From NCBI RefSeq assembly GCF_004295585.1, contig NZ_AP019400.1, positions 649,501 to 713,500 of the forward strand: a DNA stretch of 64,000 nt, given 5' to 3'. A program made the translations under genes and the position numbers. Below the pieces are notes generated by a model, which saw nothing but the letters and a program-made list of their open reading frames with translations, did no database searches and was not told the origin of the DNA. Positions 46,433-55,043 of this stretch are shown one piece after another; the stretch's first letter is position 1, and each line of letters starts with the position of its first letter. The DNA comes from Cohnella abietis (GTDB taxonomy: Bacteria; Bacillota; Bacilli; Paenibacillales; Paenibacillaceae).

Positions 46433-46458
46433 AGAGCACCGTACTAGGTGCTCTTTTG
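46433..46458 (+). terminator. Terminator following a degraded tRNA-like end
   Basis: AGAGCACC and GGTGCTCT form a perfect 8-bp stem followed by TTTT. Just upstream (about 46394-46423) GGGTCTGAAGCGACTCCC and CCTCTACCA loosely recall a T arm and an acceptor end. Confidence 0.65.
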
Positions 46459-46649
46459 CTTTACGTTTGGGTACTTTTCGGATAGTTAATGGCGGTTAAA
46501 AAGCCTTGATATGAATGGGATAGCGGCGATGGCTGTTGTTGAATGTCGAGACTGCCTCTCATAGGCTATAGCGCGGAAATGTAACTCTTTCAAGGTCACG
46601 AAACGTTGTATTTCAACCTTGATGGGTGCTCATCTATTACACTATCCGG

Positions 46650-46678
46650 TTCCACAGACGGTGATATTGTACTATAAT
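46650..46678 (+). promoter_or_regulatory. Possible promoter of the beta-propeller protein gene
   Basis: A perfect -10 box TATAAT (46673-46678) stands 17 bases after a poor -35 TTCCAC (46650-46655), 112 bases before the chosen start. Confidence 0.4.
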
Positions 46679-46789
46679 GTTGAATATTGGAAATAGAAAA
46701 GTGGTTATAAAATTATGGAGGCTACTCGAGATACTGGCTATTCAATGCAACTAAAATGCAATAATACTATGAATAATAGAGGAGACATC

Positions 46790-48490
46790 ATGGAAAATTC
46801 CAACACACAGGTTGGTTCAACAAACACAGGATCCAAATCGCAAAAAAATAAAAAGGTAATGCTTATTTCAGCAGTCATTGTTATCGCTATTGTTATTGCA
46901 GTTATTGTGAAAATCATTAATTCCTACGGAACAGATAAGGCGTTGCTAGATTCCGATAATGAAAATGTAATTTTATATTATTCGAAAAATGAAGAAATTA
47001 TCATTCAGCTAAATAATGAAATATTTAATTTAGGCAATGGCAGTGTAGGAGACAATGGTGCAGATTTTGATTTGGAAAAAGTATATGCATTAATAGATGA
47101 CTCTCAAAATGATACGGAAAAATTATATCTTCTCAATAACAAAGTTAAAACTGAAATTGCGGATGATGTACATGCTGCTACTATATCAGATGATGGTAGC
47201 CAATTAGCTTATCTGAAAAATATGGATGGCACGAACTATACAGGAACATTATTTGTACATAATGTTGCGACAGCAGAAGCAAATAGAATAACTGACGATG
47301 TCTTACATGCAGTGCTTTCACCTGATGGTAATACGGTCATGTACAGTGTGTTTGAGTCGGAGGATAAGTGGAGTAGCTATTATAAAATAGGAGATAATGA
47401 GCCAGTAAAGATCGGTGAACAACTTATATTGTTTGCTCTGTCTAATGAGGCGCAATATATATATTACGCCAAGTCCAATGATCCACTCGATAAGAATGAA
47501 ATAGGTACTTTATACGTTCAATCGAAAAATGAAACAATGAAACTTAATAACAATATAGCTCTAGACGATCATTACATGAGTGATACATACAATGATAATG
47601 GTAGTTCGCTTATTTTCAATAAGGATTATACTGAAGTTCTTGTATCGAGCGAAGAACAGAGCATTTATAGTAAAGGAATGAAATTTGCCAATAAAGTAAG
47701 TGAGACAGGCATTATGAACATAGTAAATAAAAACATAAAAAATAAAAAAGATCAACGCTATGATGCTGCTTCTACTCTAGGGATTGAAGTTTTGACTTAC
47801 GATGTTGCTCATCTAAATGATTTAGTTTATAGATCAAATAATAAAGAAATCGTTATATTTGATGGGAAAGGAAATATCAAAAATATATTTGACGATTGCA
47901 CCTCTAGAATGAACGATTGTAGTAGTAATAATCTTGCTATAGTTGGTAATGACTTATTTTATAATAATCCCATTATGGGCGTGTCAGGAAAATTTAATGT
48001 AGTGGATAACGTTCATGAAGAAGTTAAAGTAGTCAACGCAGATATTGACGATCAGCCTCTCTTTTTTGAAGATTTTTTGCAATCAAAAGATAGTAAAATA
48101 ACTTATTTAATCGATAAACATGGCATATTCAAAGTAGGAAAAGATAGTAAAGTTGAACTAATATTTGCGAATCGCGATGCTGGTGAATTTATATGGGATT
48201 ATTATATTTCAAGAGGTACTTCCAATCTATATTATACTATCTATAAAGATGGCAAAGCTTCTTTATTTGTTATGAATACCATCGGCGAAAAGAAGCAAAT
48301 TGCGGATGATGCACAAGATATCATTGGTACACCTGATGGTACTCTGTATTACTTCAGAAAGGGAGATCAAGAAGGTAAATTCAATTTATATCGTTCTAAC
48401 AAGGAAGGTACTTTTGATCTAATAAATGCAGATATCGAAGCGTATGGAGTCAGTTCTTCTTATGGTAATAGCAGAAATTCGCAAACATGA
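46790..48490 (+). CDS. Membrane-anchored beta-propeller-like protein, unknown function
   Basis: 566 residues from ATG 46790, preceded by AGAGGAGA; a longer frame from 46715 is possible. A charged, Ser/Asn/Lys-rich cytoplasmic leader of 20 residues is followed by a single membrane helix (about 23-43). The outside part repeats short blades with motifs such as ISDDGSQLAYL and LSPDGNTVMYS, like TolB/WD40-type propellers, with many Asn and Asp. The gene is markedly AT-rich against its neighbours, which suggests transfer. No enzymatic motif. A surface sensor or binding protein is plausible. Confidence 0.65.
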   Translation: MENSNTQVGSTNTGSKSQKNKKVMLISAVIVIAIVIAVIVKIINSYGTDKALLDSDNENVILYYSKNEEIIIQLNNEIFNLGNGSVGDNGADFDLEKVYALIDDSQNDTEKLYLLNNKVKTEIADDVHAATISDDGSQLAYLKNMDGTNYTGTLFVHNVATAEANRITDDVLHAVLSPDGNTVMYSVFESEDKWSSYYKIGDNEPVKIGEQLILFALSNEAQYIYYAKSNDPLDKNEIGTLYVQSKNETMKLNNNIALDDHYMSDTYNDNGSSLIFNKDYTEVLVSSEEQSIYSKGMKFANKVSETGIMNIVNKNIKNKKDQRYDAASTLGIEVLTYDVAHLNDLVYRSNNKEIVIFDGKGNIKNIFDDCTSRMNDCSSNNLAIVGNDLFYNNPIMGVSGKFNVVDNVHEEVKVVNADIDDQPLFFEDFLQSKDSKITYLIDKHGIFKVGKDSKVELIFANRDAGEFIWDYYISRGTSNLYYTIYKDGKASLFVMNTIGEKKQIADDAQDIIGTPDGTLYYFRKGDQEGKFNLYRSNKEGTFDLINADIEAYGVSSSYGNSRNSQT

Positions 48491-48611
48491 GTTTTAAACA
48501 GGCTTAGGTAAGGTGAATACTCACAGGAATGTTATAGATGGCTTCCTCATTGAAGATTTTTTCCTATAACTGTGCTATGACGTAGCTTTCAACGTATAAG
48601 CCTCCATTAAG

Positions 48612-48635
48612 CCACTCCTTTGCGGGTGGTTTTTT
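48612..48635 (+). terminator. Terminator before the third importer operon
   Basis: CCACTC pairs with GGGTGG (one G-T pair) and is followed by TTTTTT. Confidence 0.55.
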
Positions 48636-48765
48636 GCATGTTTTCATATCCACTGAAGAGCAAAAGAAATGTGACAGGTTCGCAAGCATTGTCAATTGTT
48701 TGAAATTTCTGGCGGATAGATAATAGAGAAGACCAAGAAGGATATAAAAATGGGAGGTTGCAAAA

Positions 48766-50124
48766 ATGAACGCCAGATCAAAAACGGTCTCAATCGTACT
48801 TGCATCAATGCTTACCGTCTCATCATTGCTTGGAGCGTGCTCAAAGGACAACAACGCTAACGGGAATACGGGAGGAAGCCAGTCCGGAACGGAAACGAAA
48901 AGCACGGAAACCCCGAAACCGACAGGGAAACAAGATGTCACGCTAAGCATGCTGATTGATTCGGCCAACAACGAGCAAAATACAAGCATCATTAATCAGG
49001 CTGCGGAAATCGCCAGCAAGAACAGCACGAAGTATAACATCAAGGTGCGTTTGGACACGATTCCGAATGCGGATAAGGATAAAAAAGTAGATGTTCTCGC
49101 AGCAGGTGCCAATTTACCCGATCTGGTAGCTTCGGGGCCCAAGCAGGTTTGGATGAAGCGGGGGTTACTCGCCGATCTCACAGACTGGTTTAACCAATCG
49201 CCATTGAAGGACGATTATATGTACCCTAGTTTGCTGGAAGAAGGCAAAAATGACGGCAAGATTTACGCTGTGCCTATTAAAGCGGACTCCATGTTCCTAA
49301 TCTACAATAAAGATTTGCTGCAGAAGGCTGGCATAGAAAACACGAATTTTACTTCCATCACTTGGGACGAATGGCAAGTGATGCTTGAGAAAATTAAACA
49401 AGCCAAGCTAAAAGCGAAAAACGGCAAGGATGTTAAAGGGTTTACTTTCCGCATCAGCACTTCTGAATCGGCCCCTTTCATCTTTAGCTCCGGCGGTGAA
49501 TTTTTCTCGCAGGATGGAAATGAAGCGCGCTTCGATAGCCCAGAAGCTGCCGAGGGTTTGGCGAAGCTGAAGAGCTTGGTGACGAACGGCTATGCTGATA
49601 AGCCAGAAACGGACTATGCGAACTGGATGAGCGTGTTTTTTAACGAAAACGCAGCGTTCACGATTACCGGCGGATGGTCGCTGTCATCCTATAAGGATGG
49701 CGGACTTGATCTTAATAAATTAGGGTACTCCACAGTGCCCAAAATGAAAACAAACACTTCATATTTTGGTCCAGGCCTTTCATTTTCCATATTCGATACC
49801 AGCAAAAACAAAGAAGCGGCCCAAGAGTTTCTAACCGCTATGTACACGAGTGATATTTATAAGCAATGGCTGGAGTTGACTGCGGGCATTCCAGTTCTGA
49901 AGTCGTTGGCGGATGATCCGGTATTTGCCGACAACCCCATTAAAGGAGTGCTTGGCGAGCAATTGAACGACATCAAGCCGATTCATTCGGACAACTCCCC
50001 GAGCTTCTGGACCCAATACGATCAACTTTTGGAAAAGATTCTATTGACGAATACCGATATCGCCTCGGAACAAAAGACATTGCAAAGCACCATTCAGAAG
50101 GAAATCTCAAACAACTTAAAATAA
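48766..50124 (+). CDS. Sugar-binding lipoprotein of the third ABC importer
   Basis: 452 residues, ATG after GGGAGG. Lipobox LGAC ends the signal peptide, with the Cys at about 25, then a Gly/Ser/Thr/Asn-rich spacer. The body is a family-1 solute-binding protein (SBP_bac_1, UgpB/MalE-like). It opens an operon with two permeases and a two-component pair. The substrate is not evident, but the S-layer glycosidase gene downstream suggests a product of that enzyme. Confidence 0.9.
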   Translation: MNARSKTVSIVLASMLTVSSLLGACSKDNNANGNTGGSQSGTETKSTETPKPTGKQDVTLSMLIDSANNEQNTSIINQAAEIASKNSTKYNIKVRLDTIPNADKDKKVDVLAAGANLPDLVASGPKQVWMKRGLLADLTDWFNQSPLKDDYMYPSLLEEGKNDGKIYAVPIKADSMFLIYNKDLLQKAGIENTNFTSITWDEWQVMLEKIKQAKLKAKNGKDVKGFTFRISTSESAPFIFSSGGEFFSQDGNEARFDSPEAAEGLAKLKSLVTNGYADKPETDYANWMSVFFNENAAFTITGGWSLSSYKDGGLDLNKLGYSTVPKMKTNTSYFGPGLSFSIFDTSKNKEAAQEFLTAMYTSDIYKQWLELTAGIPVLKSLADDPVFADNPIKGVLGEQLNDIKPIHSDNSPSFWTQYDQLLEKILLTNTDIASEQKTLQSTIQKEISNNLK

Positions 50125-50134
50125 GCAGGCGCGG

Positions 50135-50158
50135 GGAAGAAGGAGAACACCTTCTTCC
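50135..50158 (+). other. Hairpin between binding-protein and permease genes
   Basis: GGAAGAAGG and CCTTCTTCC form a perfect 9-bp stem with a six-base loop and no T run, eleven bases after the stop codon. As at 28860-28888 it probably protects the upstream mRNA or attenuates the downstream genes. Confidence 0.6.
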
Positions 50159-50183
50159 TCCGTTGCTAGAGAGGTGACGCCAG

Positions 50184-51047
50184 TTGGGTTTTAAAAAGCG
50201 TGAGAGCTTGCAGGCCTATCTATTAACCAGTCCCGTCGTACTGTTTTATGTAATTATATTTGTGTACCCGCTGGCGCGTATGCTTGTATTGTCCTTTCAG
50301 AGCTACGATTTTTATTCTCCGCCAACTTTTGTCGGTCTGAGCAATTATATTCAACTTGTGGATGATCATGAACTGATCAAAAAATTGCTAGGCACGTTAT
50401 TCTACTGGACGATTGGACCGGTAACTATTGTTGCTGCTTTTCTAGTTGCGCTATCGATGAGCAAGCTACGCTGGGGACAGACTTTATTTCGCGCAGCCTA
50501 CTATGGAACCTCGATGGCCCCAATGGTAGCATTGGCAGTCGTGTTCACGTATTTGTTCTCTCCTAACCATGGCATCGTGAATTTCGTACTGACCGAGCTG
50601 CATTTGCAGCCGATTGAGTGGCTTTATCAGCCTTTGCTAGCCAAACTTGTCGTGATGTTCATTTTCTTTTTCATGAATATCGGATTTTATGCCATCTTGT
50701 TTTTGTCCGGCATCCTGGGTGTGGATCAAAATCTATATGCTGCCGCCGAATTGGATGGAGCTGGACAATGGCGGAAAACATTCCATGTCACATTGCCGCA
50801 AATTCGCCCGGTTATCGTCTTCGCGACCATTCTGATGACTATCTCCATATTTCAGATGTATGGACAGATTGTCATCTTAACGAAAGGCGGACCTTACGGC
50901 AGTACGGAAACGGTATTTATGTATGCGATTAATAAGGCTTTCTCCGACCATCAGATGGGGTATGCGGCGGCAATAGTCATTGTTCTCTCTGTTTTGCTGG
51001 CGCTAATCTCTTACGGCATATTAAAAATAGGGGAGGAGAAGGAGTAG
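50184..51047 (+). CDS. Sugar ABC permease, MalF/UgpA type
   Basis: 287 residues. The start is TTG at 50184, preceded by GAGAGGTG; no ATG or GTG with a better site exists. Six membrane segments and the docking loop AAAELDGAGQWRKTF are present. Its stop and the next start are separated by two bases. Confidence 0.9.
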   Translation: MGFKKRESLQAYLLTSPVVLFYVIIFVYPLARMLVLSFQSYDFYSPPTFVGLSNYIQLVDDHELIKKLLGTLFYWTIGPVTIVAAFLVALSMSKLRWGQTLFRAAYYGTSMAPMVALAVVFTYLFSPNHGIVNFVLTELHLQPIEWLYQPLLAKLVVMFIFFFMNIGFYAILFLSGILGVDQNLYAAAELDGAGQWRKTFHVTLPQIRPVIVFATILMTISIFQMYGQIVILTKGGPYGSTETVFMYAINKAFSDHQMGYAAAIVIVLSVLLALISYGILKIGEEKE

Positions 51048-51049
51048 TA

Positions 51050-51871
51050 ATGGAAAATTCAAAGAAGCAGCATTATGTCAGCTTTATCTTTTTAACATGC
51101 GGAATTATATTCGTGTCATTTCCCTTGCTGATTCTGTTGTTCTCTTCTTTCAAGCCGAATACGGAGGTGTACACATTTCCGTTCCGCTTTTTCCCGCAGC
51201 ATTGGACTCTGGACAACTATGCGGACGCCTGGAAAAACAATTTAAGCAGATATGTATGGAATTCAATTGTTACTTCGCTCGTTCCGACCGTTACGGCCAT
51301 TATTTTCGGATTATTGGCGGCGTATGCGTTAGCTAAAATGAAGTTTGCGGGGAAGGGACTGCTGCTCAAGTTTATCGTTGTTATGATGCTAGTTCCTTTC
51401 GATATTTTGATTTTTCCTATGTTCCAGTTATTCAAAAGCTTTCATCTGCTCGACTCGTTGGCCGGAATTATGGTGCCTGGTCTGGTCAGCGCCTTTGGCG
51501 TGTTTCTGATGCGTCAATTTATGCTGCAAATTCCGGACGAGTTAATCGAGGCGGCCAGAATCGATGGCTGTGGACTGACTGGTATTCTTACATCCGTCGT
51601 CTTGCCGAACGTAACCCCCGGCATTGCAGTGCTTGGCATAACGACTTTCCTCTATAACTGGAACGTGTTCACCTGGCCTTTTATTATTACAACGGGTGAA
51701 ACGAATAAGACGCTCTCGGTCGGATTAGCCAGCATGGTTACTTCTATTAACAATTTTAATCCCGGAGGTTTGTTGGCAGGCGGTATCATCATGGTTATAC
51801 CCGTGTTTATTCTGTTCGTGTTTTTCCAGAAGGGAATTACGCAAGTCTATATGACTACCGGGATCAAATAG
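51050..51871 (+). CDS. Sugar ABC permease, MalG/UgpE type
   Basis: 273 residues starting at ATG 51050, with GGAGGAGAAGGAG ahead inside the end of the upstream gene. Six membrane segments; the docking loop EAARIDGCGLTG has the usual DG. Translation is probably coupled to the preceding permease. Confidence 0.92.
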   Translation: MENSKKQHYVSFIFLTCGIIFVSFPLLILLFSSFKPNTEVYTFPFRFFPQHWTLDNYADAWKNNLSRYVWNSIVTSLVPTVTAIIFGLLAAYALAKMKFAGKGLLLKFIVVMMLVPFDILIFPMFQLFKSFHLLDSLAGIMVPGLVSAFGVFLMRQFMLQIPDELIEAARIDGCGLTGILTSVVLPNVTPGIAVLGITTFLYNWNVFTWPFIITTGETNKTLSVGLASMVTSINNFNPGGLLAGGIIMVIPVFILFVFFQKGITQVYMTTGIK

Positions 51872-51919
51872 CGTATGCTATAGTGGTAAAAACTGGACAA
51901 TGGGAGGGTGCGTTGTCCC

Positions 51920-53710
51920 GTGCTGACTTCAATGCGCAGCAGAATGGTTTTTCTCGTTTTGCTAATGAATCTGGTTCTGACAGTAGCCGTCGCATTCGTA
52001 ATCCTCAATTACAATTATGTCGCAACCAAGCGTACGGTCGACCAGTATAACCGTCAGCTTGCATACGATACAATGGAATCGCTGGACATCAAAAACAAAA
52101 AATACGGGGAAGTTTCCCTGCAAATTATGACGAGCTCGATAGTGCAGGATAAGCTGTCGGAGTTGCTAGAATCGGATTTGACTGACATCAATAGATTGGC
52201 ATTTAAAACGGAATTGATGAATTTTTTGAATCAATATTATTATACCTCGGATGAAATCGAAAGCATTCGTGTCTGGTTCGGGCATGACAAGGTCATCTAT
52301 GTCGGTCAGCCCCCGCTCAAGGACAATAATGGTTATGAAAAGCAAAGCGGATACCGATTGTCCAGACAGAGCCCAACGCATTTGACCTGGGTGGCCAATT
52401 CCGATAAAACGTTGTCCCAATGGCACATTATTACGAAATTCCAGACCAACCGAGATCGATCGGACAGCAAGTCCAATCAGGTTATCGGAGCAGTGGAAAT
52501 CAATATGAAGCCGGATCGATTGCTTCAAAGCATGGAGAAGCTTAAAGTCATTCCCGATGTCCGATTCAGTTATATTAATAAGGATCAGAGTCTACTATTT
52601 CACTATCCCAATCAGGACAATGGCGATGAGGACGTTATAGCCATTCTTGAGAGTTTCAAGAATGGCACCCAAAGCGCCGCTTCCTTTATGCTACAATCGA
52701 AGGGCTATTTTATTGAAAAATCTTATTTAGATATGTATTTGATTATTTCTTATCCCATTGAAAACTTCTTTCATTACATATCCGTCGCAGGCGCGCAGAT
52801 CGTTTTCATTGCAGTCGTCATATTATTAATATCAATTCTCGGTGTTATCTATATATCGAACATGACGACAAAACCGCTAAAGACCGTATTAAAAGGAATT
52901 CATACCTTTGGCGGAGGTGCATTAGGTGAAAGAATTCCTGGTACGGGCGTCAGAGAAATTGACCTCATTGGTAGCGGTTTGAACCGCATGGCGAGACAGA
53001 TTCAAAATTTGCTCGAAGACCAGGTTCAATTTAAGCAAGTTGAGTACCAATTGGCAATGAAGAATAAGCAAGCCGAATTGCGGGCTCTACGCAATCAGAT
53101 CAATCCGCATTTTCTATTTAATACGCTGCAGTCCATTAATTCCGTTGCAATTCGAAAAACCGGTGCAGAAACCGAAGTAAACCATATGATTGTTCACTTG
53201 TCCAAGCTGCTGCGTGAGAGTATCTACAATATCAAAAATTTAATTAGCGTGGAAGATGAACTGAACAACCTGTGGGCTTACGTTCAGCTTCAGCACTACC
53301 GTTTCAGCGATCGTTTTCAAGTCAAATGGAAAATCGATTATCAAGCTTTGAATAAAAAAGTGCCTTGCTTAGTGCTACAGCCCTTGATGGAGAATGCCAT
53401 TAACCACGGTGTATTTCATGCCGATAAGGACGACGTTATGATTACCGTGACGAGTGAATTCCTTGATCAAGAGTTGAAGCTGACGATAGAGGATCAGGGC
53501 TGCGGAATGGAAAAGACGACGTTGGAAGGACTTCTAACTAGATTGCACGATAGTGAAAGCCAGCCGACTCCGGAAATGGGAGGTGTCGGATTGTTCAATA
53601 CCCATAACCGCTTGCTGTACGAATTTGGAAGTCGGTACGAAATGGATGTGCACAGTGAACCGAACAAGGGCACCAGGGTCCAGATCCGGATTCGTTTCGA
53701 CTGCGACTAA
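51920..53710 (+). CDS. YesM-type sensor histidine kinase of the third importer
   Basis: About 596 residues. The preferred start is GTG 51920, eleven bases after GGGAGGG; an earlier GTG at 51908 overlaps that site and the first ATG (51932) is too far from it. Two membrane helices (about 8-30 and 290-315) enclose the extracellular sensor. HAMP is followed by QINPHFLFNTL with the phosphoacceptor His, and by N box (MENAINHG) and G box (GVGLFNT). Its partner regulator follows 28 bases later. Confidence 0.92.
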   Translation: MLTSMRSRMVFLVLLMNLVLTVAVAFVILNYNYVATKRTVDQYNRQLAYDTMESLDIKNKKYGEVSLQIMTSSIVQDKLSELLESDLTDINRLAFKTELMNFLNQYYYTSDEIESIRVWFGHDKVIYVGQPPLKDNNGYEKQSGYRLSRQSPTHLTWVANSDKTLSQWHIITKFQTNRDRSDSKSNQVIGAVEINMKPDRLLQSMEKLKVIPDVRFSYINKDQSLLFHYPNQDNGDEDVIAILESFKNGTQSAASFMLQSKGYFIEKSYLDMYLIISYPIENFFHYISVAGAQIVFIAVVILLISILGVIYISNMTTKPLKTVLKGIHTFGGGALGERIPGTGVREIDLIGSGLNRMARQIQNLLEDQVQFKQVEYQLAMKNKQAELRALRNQINPHFLFNTLQSINSVAIRKTGAETEVNHMIVHLSKLLRESIYNIKNLISVEDELNNLWAYVQLQHYRFSDRFQVKWKIDYQALNKKVPCLVLQPLMENAINHGVFHADKDDVMITVTSEFLDQELKLTIEDQGCGMEKTTLEGLLTRLHDSESQPTPEMGGVGLFNTHNRLLYEFGSRYEMDVHSEPNKGTRVQIRIRFDCD

Positions 53711-53738
53711 CGATGACTACTGAGGCGGTGAGACAGCA

Positions 53739-54806
53739 ATGTACGAGGCGTTAATAGTGGACGATGAACGAATGATTAGAGAGGACCTGAAGGATTTCGT
53801 GAATTGGCAAGACTATGGCTTTTCAAAGGTCAGACTTGCGAGGCACGGAGTAGAAGCGATGGAAATCACCGAGGGGGCGTTTCCCGATCTAATTCTGGCT
53901 GATATCAATATGCCTAAAATGAATGGGTTGGAGCTAATTCGCGGTTTGCGAGAGCAAGGATTCGAGGGACATTTCATTGTGATTACCGCTCACGGTGAAT
54001 TCGAATATGCCCGGCAGGCTATTTCCTTCGGTGTTAAGGAGTATATTCTAAAGCCCATTGATTTTGCAAAATTGAATCAGATTGTCAGGCTGATATCCGA
54101 GGAATTGAAAGAAGAAAGAGGTAAAGGAAAGGATACCCAGTTTGCGCTTATATCCAAAGGCTTGATTCGTGACATTCTGCAGGCTGCGGACTCGCTACGC
54201 AGAGAAGATGCGCAGCAAGCAATCGAAACGCTGTTTGAGAAGTGTTTGACTCTGGAACAGCCGCTGGAAGCATTGGTTATATTGCTTCAAAATACAATTG
54301 TGCAGGCGGAAACGATGCTGAACGATCGCAACCCCTCGTATTACGCCTCGCAACAGTCCGTTTTCCTGGACCTCATGACCCGCTTGAAGGAATGTGGAAC
54401 GTTTGCTGAAACTCGGAATCTCTTCGATCAATTGGCAGCGTATATTTCTGATTTTATAGAAACGTTGGATTCGTCGGAAGGGAAAGGCGAGTTTAGCCAT
54501 TTCAAACGGCTGATCAAGGAGCATTTGTCCGAAGATATTTCTCTAGAATGGCTGTCGCAGCGCGTCCATATGAGCGCAAATTATCTCAGTGTAGCTTTCA
54601 AGAAAGAAACGGGTGAAAACTTCAACGATTATTTGACCCGTGAAAAAATGCTTTTTGCGCGATCGCTGTTGTTGCAGCGGGACAAAAAAATTAACAAGGT
54701 AGGCGCGTTGATCGGATACGCCAATTACCGCAGCTTCAGCCGGGCATTTAAAAACTATTTCGGTTGTTCGCCTAGCGATTTTCGCGACAAGTACAGCGGT
54801 CATTGA
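53739..54806 (+). CDS. YesN-type AraC response regulator, compact form
   Basis: 355 residues, much shorter than the 543-residue YesN-type protein at 36815 because the central linker domain is largely missing. Receiver with DDE (8-10), D55 in LADINM and K near 106. The C-terminal AraC domain (about 255-352) contains MSANYLSVAFKKETG and GCSPSDF. It presumably controls the upstream importer genes and possibly the giant glycosidase gene that follows. A good terminator closes the operon at 54831. Confidence 0.92.
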   Translation: MYEALIVDDERMIREDLKDFVNWQDYGFSKVRLARHGVEAMEITEGAFPDLILADINMPKMNGLELIRGLREQGFEGHFIVITAHGEFEYARQAISFGVKEYILKPIDFAKLNQIVRLISEELKEERGKGKDTQFALISKGLIRDILQAADSLRREDAQQAIETLFEKCLTLEQPLEALVILLQNTIVQAETMLNDRNPSYYASQQSVFLDLMTRLKECGTFAETRNLFDQLAAYISDFIETLDSSEGKGEFSHFKRLIKEHLSEDISLEWLSQRVHMSANYLSVAFKKETGENFNDYLTREKMLFARSLLLQRDKKINKVGALIGYANYRSFSRAFKNYFGCSPSDFRDKYSGH

Positions 54807-54830
54807 GGATAAGAATAGGCTAATTCAAGG

Positions 54831-54854
54831 GAACGCTGCTGCGTTCTCTTTTTT
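54831..54854 (+). terminator. Terminator of the third importer operon
   Basis: GAACGC and GCGTTC enclose TGCT, followed by TCTTTTTT. Confidence 0.75.
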
Positions 54855-55043
54855 GTATCGGAACTGAGTACGAATTGTTGTGTATTCTAAAGAATTGTCA
54901 ATTGAAGCCCTGTGGCGAGGATGCGATCATACGTGTATGCGCTTTCACCCATGTACGGTCTATTAAGATTCAACGGATCGATTAACGGGGTGCTGGTTCA
55001 ATCATTTTCGTGCCAAGTGCACAGTGAAGGGAATGTGTTGATT

